Below are positions 7,670 through 11,851 of a stretch of DNA of 11,851 nt, piece after piece. The translations under genes and the position numbers were made by a program. This stretch comes from Desulfobacterales bacterium (lineage in GTDB: Bacteria; Desulfobacterota; Desulfobacteria; Desulfobacterales; RPRI01). The DNA lies in contig JAGVOC010000258.1 in assembly GCA_020052975.1 (NCBI GenBank), positions 1-11,851 of the forward strand, written 5' to 3'. Position 1 is the stretch's first letter. Each line of letters opens with the position of its first letter. Under the pieces are notes generated by a model, which had not been told where the DNA came from, ran no database searches, and worked only from the letters and a program-made list of their open reading frames with translations.

Positions 7670-7967
7670 CTTTTCTGCGAATTGGCTTTCTGATGTTCCG
7701 GGTTTCATTTGCAGGCAAAGCTCCGCCTTCTCAGTTACATGAAACAACTGAGAAGGAACGTTCATTAGACATTTTGTGCGATCAATCAACGGGAGATTGA
7801 TTCTGCCCTTCCGTATGCTCTTTGTCTCTTGCTACACACGAAGGGGCCATCCGATAGAGCAGGACTGCAACAGGTTTCAGATACTACCCTGAGTCATCCT
7901 GCAAACATCGGTTACAGCTCTCTTACAGAAAAACTTTCATCCGGCGAAAATAGTCAGACTGAAAATA
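7670..7967 (-). promoter_or_regulatory. Structured untranslated leader between antiterminator gene and export gene
   Basis: About 300 nt (up to 360 nt if the downstream start is 7606) without a convincing gene separate two genes that should be co-transcribed, while most other gaps in this operon are 1-68 nt. It holds a strong hairpin at 7726-7756 and a weaker one at 7784-7802 (AATCAA/TTGATT, 7-nt loop). I see no sigma-54 or good sigma-70 promoter on the minus strand here. A leader acted on by the adjacent antiterminator is the simplest reading, but this is an inference. Confidence 0.45.
7726..7756 (-). other. Strong 11-bp RNA hairpin in the export-gene leader
   Basis: CCTTCTCAGTT (7726-7736) and AACTGAGAAGG (7746-7756) are perfect inverted complements around a 9-nt loop. 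In the transcribed (minus) direction the stem is followed at once by GGCGGAGCTTTG, not by a U-run, so it is not a standard intrinsic terminator. The first five bases and the AGC resemble the RfaH ops element (GGCGGTAGCGTG), imperfectly. It may be a pause, recruitment or processing element for the NusG-like factor. Confidence 0.6.
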
Positions 7968-8462
7968 CTATGCATCTTCAATTTCGTTGGCGTATATTTT
8001 CAGGCCTACACTCCTTCCGAGCAGATTGATATTTACCAAAAACCTCATATCCTGTTCTTTGTTCATGAAAATACCTTCAGCGCCTTTAAGCGGTCCACTT
8101 TTTATTCTGATCTTTGTCCCTTCCTTGAGATTGGGATAAACATCCATCTCCTTACCACTGTCCAGCAAGATCTTTAATGTGTCTATCTCATCAGGACTGA
8201 CCGGCGCGGGATGTCCTGGCTCCAGTGAGATAAAGGTAACCGCTCCTCTTGCTTTCAGCACATTGAGGTATGCTTCTGAATGCAGAGGGATGTGAACGAA
8301 CAAATATCCTGGAAATAAAGGAAAGTCAATCAGTTTTCGCCTGTCTTTCCACTGCCTCCAGTTCCTAAAAGACGGCAGAAAGGTTACAATTTGCTTTTTT
8401 CTAAGCTCATTGTTTGTAATGAACTCGTGTCGTGATTTTACATTTAATACAAACCATTGCAT
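7968..8462 (-). CDS. NusG/RfaH-family (UpxY-like) specialised transcription antiterminator
   Basis: The protein has 164 aa. An NGN domain spans residues 1-105, with WFVLNVKSRHE at the start and FPLFPGYLFVHI (47-58), the classic NusG-paralog signature. A C-terminal KOW segment starts at EGTKIRIKSGPLKGAEGIF (114-132). Such paralogs bind elongating RNA polymerase and let it pass terminators or pauses in long polysaccharide operons, and they are often the first gene of the operon, as here. The frame is open to 8585, but the ATG at 8462 is chosen for three reasons. The protein begins as family members do, a GGGGGG ribosome site lies five bases before it, and a sigma-54 promoter lies inside the extra upstream stretch. 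Confidence 0.93.
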   Translation of the reverse strand: MQWFVLNVKSRHEFITNNELRKKQIVTFLPSFRNWRQWKDRRKLIDFPLFPGYLFVHIPLHSEAYLNVLKARGAVTFISLEPGHPAPVSPDEIDTLKILLDSGKEMDVYPNLKEGTKIRIKSGPLKGAEGIFMNKEQDMRFLVNINLLGRSVGLKIYANEIEDA

Positions 8463-8467
8463 AAATT

Positions 8468-8473
8468 CCCCCC
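8468..8473 (-). promoter_or_regulatory. Ribosome binding site that fixes the antiterminator start
   Basis: GGGGGG followed by AATTT and ATG on the minus strand gives five-base spacing to the start at 8462. It is the clearest Shine-Dalgarno near this gene and argues against the longer reading frame. Confidence 0.7.
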
Positions 8474-8492
8474 AATCCAATCTATTAAAGAG

Positions 8493-8508
8493 AGCAAGTT
8501 GTATGCCA
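8493..8508 (-). promoter_or_regulatory. Sigma-54 promoter of the polysaccharide operon
   Basis: Minus strand TGGCAT-N5-TTGCT matches the consensus TGGCAC-N5-TTGCW at 10 of 11 positions, with the invariant GG and GC at the right distance (-24 at 8503-8508, -12 at 8493-8497). Transcription should start near 8482, about 20 nt before the antiterminator ATG at 8462. The gene just upstream encodes an NtrC-type activator with a GAFTGA loop, the kind needed to open such a promoter. Confidence 0.85.
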
Positions 8509-8536
8509 AATGGTTTTCTTAATTCAGATAAGCGCA

Positions 8537-8684
8537 GGATGTATCTAAAGAAAAACTTTAAGAATGAGACACAACAACTGTACAAGAAAAAAATTATGCA
8601 AAGGATGAAATTTATTTTTCAAAACAGATTGCGGATGAAAGTCAGCTAAAATGAGTGTCTTCTAACAAAGGATGCTGTATCTAA
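8537..8684 (-). promoter_or_regulatory. Candidate upstream activator sites of the sigma-54 promoter
   Basis: On the plus strand GGATG occurs at 8537, 8603, 8633 and 8670. The two middle copies extend to GGATGAAA and start exactly 30 bp apart. The outer two share GGATG(CTG)TATCTAA. A TAAAG-N5-CTTTA inverted repeat lies at 8546-8560. These sites are about 30-175 bp upstream of the -24 box, the normal range for NtrC-type enhancers. Which, if any, binds the regulator is unknown. Confidence 0.35.
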
Positions 8685-10063
8685 GGGAAACATTTGTTCC
8701 CGAAACTGTTTCCTTTAGGCGCAGTTTCAATGATTCCATAGGCACGTAGTCTTTTATACAAGGCTTTTCTCGAAATACCAAGTATTCTTGCAGTCTTCGA
8801 CTTGTTTCCATTGCATTCATTAAGCGCATTTCTAATAGCCTGCGACTCAGTCCCCTTGAGAGTCATTTGAGAAAAGCCGTTCACTGTTTCCTTAAGAAGC
8901 ATAAAATCTTCCGGTAATTCCTTGGGAGTAATTATATCTCCTTTTGATAGGATTATCGCTCTCTCTATTATGTTTTTTAATTGCCTGATATTCCCGGGCC
9001 AGCGGTAGGACTGCAGGAGTTTTAAGGTATCTTCCGAAATCGAAAGAGATTTTTTTTCTCTTGCACAGAACTCCTTGAGAAAGTCAGATATCAACAGGGA
9101 AATATCTTCCATTCTTTCTATAAGAGGGGGGAGGTCCAACTGCACTACATTTATTCTGTAAAGCAAATCTTCCCGGAATTCACCTGCGCTGACCATTCTG
9201 TTCAGGTCACGATTTGTTGAACATACAAGACGAAAGATTACCTTAATCTTCTTGTTGCTTCCGAGGCGTTCTATCTCATTTTCCTGCAGTACTCTGAGAA
9301 GTTTTGCCTGTAAATTCAATGCAAGACTGCAGATTTCGTCCAGGAACAGAGTTCCCCCGGAAGCATGTTCGATTTTTCCGATTCGCCTGGAGACAGCGCC
9401 CGTGAAGGCACCTTTCTCAAACCCGAAAAGTTCTGATTCAATGAGTTCATGAGGGATTGCTGCACAGTTCACCGCCACAAAGGGTTTCTCCGCTCTGTTA
9501 CTGTTAAAATGTAAGGCACGGGCAACTAATTCCTTGCCTGTACCAGTCTCACCGCATATTAAAACACTGCTTGGTGAGTCCTTGATCGTCTCAATAAGAT
9601 TTTTTATCTTGTTGATTCCGGGTGTATTTCCGGTGATGTACCCTCCATCTTCTAAAAAACCATTCCCGCCAGAGGCCTTTGCTCTACTGAGGATTCGCTG
9701 TTCCATGGCTCTTGCTATGATATCTTTTAGTTTGATGTAATCGGGGGGCTTGATAAAATAATAATAGGCACCATGGGTCATGGCATTCACAGCCGAATCA
9801 ACTGTGCCGTAAGCGGTAAGAAAAATGACAGGGATATTCCGGTGTTTGTTGAGGATGTGCTCAAAAAATTGCATCCCGTTTATGCCCGGCATCCTCAGAT
9901 CGGTAATCACTATATCGATTTCTGTACTCGAGAGCAATTTGATTGCTTTGCTAACACTCATAGCGGTAAGAACATGATATCCGGAGTTTTTCAGTATAGA
10001 AGAGAGGACTTTTAGCGCGTTCAGTTCATCATCGACAACCAATATTATTCCTTTGTTCATCAT
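8681..10063 (-). CDS. NtrC-family sigma-54-dependent response regulator
   Basis: The protein has 460 aa in three domains. The receiver (5-120) has acidic pair D11-D12, phospho-acceptor D55 in ITDLRMPG, T83 and K105. The AAA+ sigma-54 activation domain (about 143-375) has Walker A GETGTGKE (171-178), the sigma-54-contacting GAFTGA loop (218-223), Walker B GGTLFLDE (236-243) and arginine-finger region FREDLLYRINV (296-306). The Fis-type DNA-binding helix-turn-helix spans about 405-442 (NKSKTARILGISRKALYKRL). All key residues are present, so it should be a working phosphorylation-controlled activator. It overlaps the kinase gene by 4 bp (ATGA) and lies directly upstream of a sigma-54 promoter, which makes the polysaccharide operon its most likely target. 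It resembles PrsR-type regulators of polysaccharide loci, but I cannot assign a subfamily. Confidence 0.95.
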   Translation of the reverse strand: MMNKGIILVVDDELNALKVLSSILKNSGYHVLTAMSVSKAIKLLSSTEIDIVITDLRMPGINGMQFFEHILNKHRNIPVIFLTAYGTVDSAVNAMTHGAYYYFIKPPDYIKLKDIIARAMEQRILSRAKASGGNGFLEDGGYITGNTPGINKIKNLIETIKDSPSSVLICGETGTGKELVARALHFNSNRAEKPFVAVNCAAIPHELIESELFGFEKGAFTGAVSRRIGKIEHASGGTLFLDEICSLALNLQAKLLRVLQENEIERLGSNKKIKVIFRLVCSTNRDLNRMVSAGEFREDLLYRINVVQLDLPPLIERMEDISLLISDFLKEFCAREKKSLSISEDTLKLLQSYRWPGNIRQLKNIIERAIILSKGDIITPKELPEDFMLLKETVNGFSQMTLKGTESQAIRNALNECNGNKSKTARILGISRKALYKRLRAYGIIETAPKGNSFGNKCFP

Positions 10064-11079
10064 TGTTTTATCAGGGGCAGGTAGAAAGTTACTGTGGTTC
10101 CTTTTCCTTGAGAGCTTTCGATTTCAAGATGTCCGTTACAGGATCGAATGATCTCATTCGTTATGAATAAGCCTATCCCCTTACTTTTGTTGATATATGG
10201 TTTTGTCATAAGTTCATGATATTTCCGAGGATGCATACCAATGCCGGTGTCTGTAACCTCGATGGCAGCATATTTTATGTTGTTATGTTTCGCAGACTGG
10301 GATTTTACGATGAGCTGTCCACCTGCCGGCATGGCTTCTATTGCATTGTTAATTACATTCAAGACGGAATGCTCAAGGTGAAAAGGATTCATCATCACAG
10401 AGGCAACTTTCCCATATTCGAAAACAGCATGAATATTATACAATTGAGATGTACGGGAGAGTAATCGTTGGATTTTTCTCAATACCGTATTGATGTTTGT
10501 CCTGTATGCGTGGGTATCCCCCATGGAAGTACTGAGGAAATTCGAGATGAATTGATCGAGGCGCGATATTTCTTCTTCCATGATTGTTGTGAATTCGATA
10601 AGTTTTTTCTCTTTGGGGCACTTGTCTTTTATGAAGGTCACCGCACCTTTCATTGTATTGAGAGGGTTCCTGATGCCATGAGCAAGAGTTGTGGCAACTC
10701 TGCCTATGTCGATCAATTTCTGCTGTTGATCTATTTTCTGCATTAAATTACACTTGAGGAGCATATGTATTTGAATTTTCGCCACCTGCATTGCCGCAAG
10801 GTCACCTTTCAAAGGAGTAACATATATATCTGTTTTGTTGTTGCTATAGAAACAGAATAATTTGTTCCCATTCAGTTTTAATGGCTGCCCATTTTTAACC
10901 GATAGGTTTACCTCCCGAATTCCGTCTTTACTGAAACCCGGAATGACCTCGTAGTAAGGTGAACCCTTCCCTCTGGATAAGGAATTCCCAAAGATATTTT
11001 CGGTCTCCCTGTCCCATGACAGGATCCTCATTTTCTTATCGATGGTAAAAGCTATTTGAACTTTTCGGGTTTTTTTCAT
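10060..11079 (-). CDS. Cytoplasmic PAS-type sensor histidine kinase (NtrB-like), partner of the adjacent regulator
   Basis: The protein has 339 aa. A PAS-like N-terminus (about 7-90; FTIDKKMRILSWDRETENIFG) is followed by the HisKA domain with ATTLAHGIRNPL (129-140), phospho-acceptor H134. The HATPase domain has an N-box around NNAIEAM (N245), G1 DTGIGM (277-282) and G2 SKGIGLFITNEI (299-310). There is no membrane segment or signal peptide, so it should sense an internal cue or a protein partner. It phosphorylates D55 of the regulator by inference from the 4-bp overlap of the two genes. The ATG at 11079 has no clear Shine-Dalgarno but follows an AT-rich leader and a good promoter. The signal bound by the PAS-like domain cannot be told. 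Confidence 0.93.
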   Translation of the reverse strand: MKKTRKVQIAFTIDKKMRILSWDRETENIFGNSLSRGKGSPYYEVIPGFSKDGIREVNLSVKNGQPLKLNGNKLFCFYSNNKTDIYVTPLKGDLAAMQVAKIQIHMLLKCNLMQKIDQQQKLIDIGRVATTLAHGIRNPLNTMKGAVTFIKDKCPKEKKLIEFTTIMEEEISRLDQFISNFLSTSMGDTHAYRTNINTVLRKIQRLLSRTSQLYNIHAVFEYGKVASVMMNPFHLEHSVLNVINNAIEAMPAGGQLIVKSQSAKHNNIKYAAIEVTDTGIGMHPRKYHELMTKPYINKSKGIGLFITNEIIRSCNGHLEIESSQGKGTTVTFYLPLIKQ

Positions 11080-11109
11080 AAGAAATGCTTTAATAATCGC
11101 TTTTATAAT

Positions 11110-11137
11110 TTTATAATGAAAGCCTTATAAAATGCAA
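11110..11137 (-). promoter_or_regulatory. Probable sigma-70 promoter of the kinase-regulator pair
   Basis: Minus strand TTGCAT (11132-11137), a 16-bp spacer and TATAAA (11110-11115). The start would fall near 11103, about 24 nt before the kinase ATG. The surrounding DNA is very AT-rich, so other -10 registers are possible. Confidence 0.5.
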
Positions 11138-11295
11138 TTCTTTCACTATATACAATAACTTATTAATTATACATTATTTTTATGCTGCCACTTCAATTGA
11201 GAATTGGAACCGGATTGACTCATAAAAAATCTTCTTTATTACACGCATCTCAACCCTGTGCCTAAAGAAAGAATGGATGTTTTTCATGCAAAATG

Positions 11296-11325
11296 TTGCA
11301 ATTCAGTAGTTGTTCCTTTTAGAAT
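11296..11325 (+). promoter_or_regulatory. Probable sigma-70 promoter of the 14-codon unit
   Basis: TTGCAA (11296-11301), 18-bp spacer, TAGAAT (11320-11325, five of six consensus bases). Transcription would start near 11332, roughly 27 nt before the small ORF. The unit is divergent from the kinase gene. Confidence 0.55.
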
Positions 11326-11358
11326 AAAGATAATTCCAAGAAGATAGGGGGTGTGGTC

Positions 11359-11403
11359 ATGTGCAAAAAATGTAGCTGTGGTAAGGGCGGCAAAAAGAAA
11401 TAA
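11359..11403 (+). CDS. Tiny Cys/Lys/Gly-rich peptide, or leader/small RNA
   Basis: The predicted peptide is MCKKCSCGKGGKKK (14 aa), with C-x2-C-x-C at residues 2, 5 and 7 and a strongly basic tail. An in-frame GTG two codons earlier is an alternative start. AGGGGG lies seven bases before the ATG. A promoter-like element upstream and a strong hairpin 12 nt after the stop frame it as a complete unit of about 120 nt. I do not recognise a family. It could be a metal-binding micropeptide, or the RNA may be the product and the ORF incidental. Confidence 0.5.
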   Translation: MCKKCSCGKGGKKK

Positions 11404-11415
11404 ATAAAAGATGAC

Positions 11416-11450
11416 AGGAGAGTGAGTCCTGTTTGCAGGCTCACTCTCCT
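11416..11450 (+). terminator. Strong hairpin terminating the 14-codon unit
   Basis: AGGAGAGTGAG (11416-11426) pairs with CTCACTCTCCT (11440-11450). After one bulged base an inner CCTG/CAGG stem closes a TTTG loop. The stem is perfect over 11 bp. Only a weak T-rich stretch follows (TCAGTCACCTCTGTTT), so termination may need help, and a bidirectional role is possible. Confidence 0.65.
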
Positions 11451-11777
11451 TCAGTCACCTCTGTTTAGTACCACGGCAAATCTTTCCTGCAATTTTCAGC
11501 CTGTTCTTCAGGTTTGTATATCCATCACTATTAAAAAGAAATACATTCTTAGACACATTTGTCCAAAATAAATTCTGAAAGCGAGATCACGGATAATACC
11601 GGTGAGGCTGAAGGGCTGTTTTGTATTTGAAAGGGTAGCGCTTGCTGGCAGGATCATTGATCCCTTCGTTCCCCCGGGGTTTATTGATATTTTCTGCGTA
11701 TTTTGATACTGTATAAAAAATAGTTAATAAATAATTAAATAAGTAAAATATGCATGCAGCCTGAAAGGAGAGATGGT
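11451..11777 (+). other. Intergenic stretch without a recognisable gene
   Basis: No supported gene in these 327 bp. It holds an AT-rich segment (11690-11750) with loose TTGATA-type -35 candidates that could serve the gene at 11778, a GGATCA-T-TGATCC palindrome (11651-11663), and a TGGCAG-N5-TTGAT element (11646-11661) that fails the -12 GC of sigma-54. The minus-strand frame 11587-11787 overlaps the ribosome site of the next gene and looks spurious. Confidence 0.4.
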
Positions 11778-11851
11778 ATGCTAACACTCGAAGAACTGAA
11801 AAAAGACAGGGCGCTTCTGAATGCGATTGACTGGGAAATGACGCCGGAACT
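11778..11851 (+). CDS. 5' part of a gene, possibly DVU_0772 family
   Basis: Only the first 24 complete codons are in the window. The product starts MLTLEELKKDRALLNAIDWE and continues MTPE. An AAGGAG ribosome site seven bases before the ATG makes the start convincing. The 'IDWEMTPE' start reminds me of the small DVU_0772-type proteins of sulfate reducers and relatives, whose function is unknown to me. This is recognition from memory on a short fragment. It is transcribed away from the polysaccharide locus and is probably unrelated to it. Confidence 0.6.
   Translation, partial: MLTLEELKKDRALLNAIDWEMTPE

Noticed and set aside
7670..7789. N-terminal extension of the export lipoprotein from the TTG at 7789.
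   Set aside because: It would put 79 residues before the lipobox Cys, crosses an 11-bp hairpin, overlaps a second one and has no ribosome site.
8463..8585. Longer N-terminus (41 extra residues) for the NusG-like protein.
   Set aside because: The stretch contains the sigma-54 promoter and the GGGGGG ribosome site, and family members begin at the chosen Met.
11288..11300. ATGCAAAATGTTGCA as a sigma-54 element upstream of the small ORF.
   Set aside because: The GC-GC spacing is one base short and the -24 GG is missing. A sigma-70 promoter overlaps it with a better match.
11465..11525. Minus-strand reading WIYKPEEQAENCRKDLPWY before a stop, faintly rubredoxin-like.
   Set aside because: Three stop codons in a row precede it, there is no start and the CxxC motifs are absent. 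At most it is a decayed remnant.
11646..11661. TGGCAG-N5-TTGAT as a second sigma-54 promoter on the plus strand.
   Set aside because: The nearly invariant GC of the -12 box is GA, and it lies over 115 bp before the next start.
11587..11787. 66-aa minus-strand ORF.
   Set aside because: It covers the ribosome site and start of the gene at 11778, has a composition typical of AT-rich noise and no recognisable domain.
1..11851. CRISPR arrays, tRNA or rRNA genes, integrases or insertion-sequence transposases.
   Set aside because: No repeat-spacer periodicity, cloverleaf or transposase motif was seen on either strand.

Overview
The window looks like a chromosomal piece of a Gram-negative, mid-GC, probably anaerobic bacterium, of a Desulfobacterota or Nitrospirota kind. 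This is an inference from an outer-membrane export lipoprotein, NtrC/sigma-54 style regulation, and a gene start at the right edge resembling the DVU_0772 family of sulfate-reducer-type genomes. No marker gene fixes the taxon.

Almost all of the window is one extracellular or surface polysaccharide locus on the minus strand, read from right to left. A cytoplasmic PAS-type histidine kinase (10060-11079) and an NtrC-family response regulator (8681-10063) overlap by 4 bp and probably share a promoter near 11110-11137. A 218-bp gap follows, carrying a near-consensus sigma-54 promoter (8493-8508) and repeated upstream motifs. This promoter should start a seven-gene operon. Its genes are a NusG/RfaH-like antiterminator (7968-8462), a roughly 300-nt structured leader, a Wza-like outer-membrane lipoprotein (6581-7669), a Wzc-like co-polymerase/tyrosine kinase (4210-6552), a 60-aa cysteine-rich protein of unknown function (3959-4141), a DegT-family sugar aminotransferase (2801-3952), a minimal PglC-like phosphoglycosyl transferase (2209-2799) and a WbpM/PglF-like membrane nucleotide-sugar dehydratase (117-2201). 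The last three can make a UDP-4-amino-4,6-dideoxy-HexNAc-type sugar and load it on the lipid carrier. Wza and Wzc would then control chain length and export. No flippase, polymerase, acetyltransferase or conventional glycosyltransferase lies in the window.

The most unusual feature is inside the dehydratase. Between its two Rossmann regions it carries a 53-residue insert with the exact 24+5+24 layout of an MshEN (T2SSE_N) cyclic-di-GMP-binding domain. If functional, this would place the first sugar-nucleotide step under direct c-di-GMP control, on top of sigma-54/phosphorelay control of initiation and antiterminator control of elongation.

To the right, on the plus strand, is a very short transcription unit with promoter, ribosome binding site, a 14-codon cysteine/lysine-rich ORF and a strong hairpin (11296-11450). 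About 330 bp without a recognisable gene follows, then the first 24 complete codons of a gene cut by the window edge. A palindromic dispersed-type repeat (6-88) lies at the left edge, just beyond the end of the operon.
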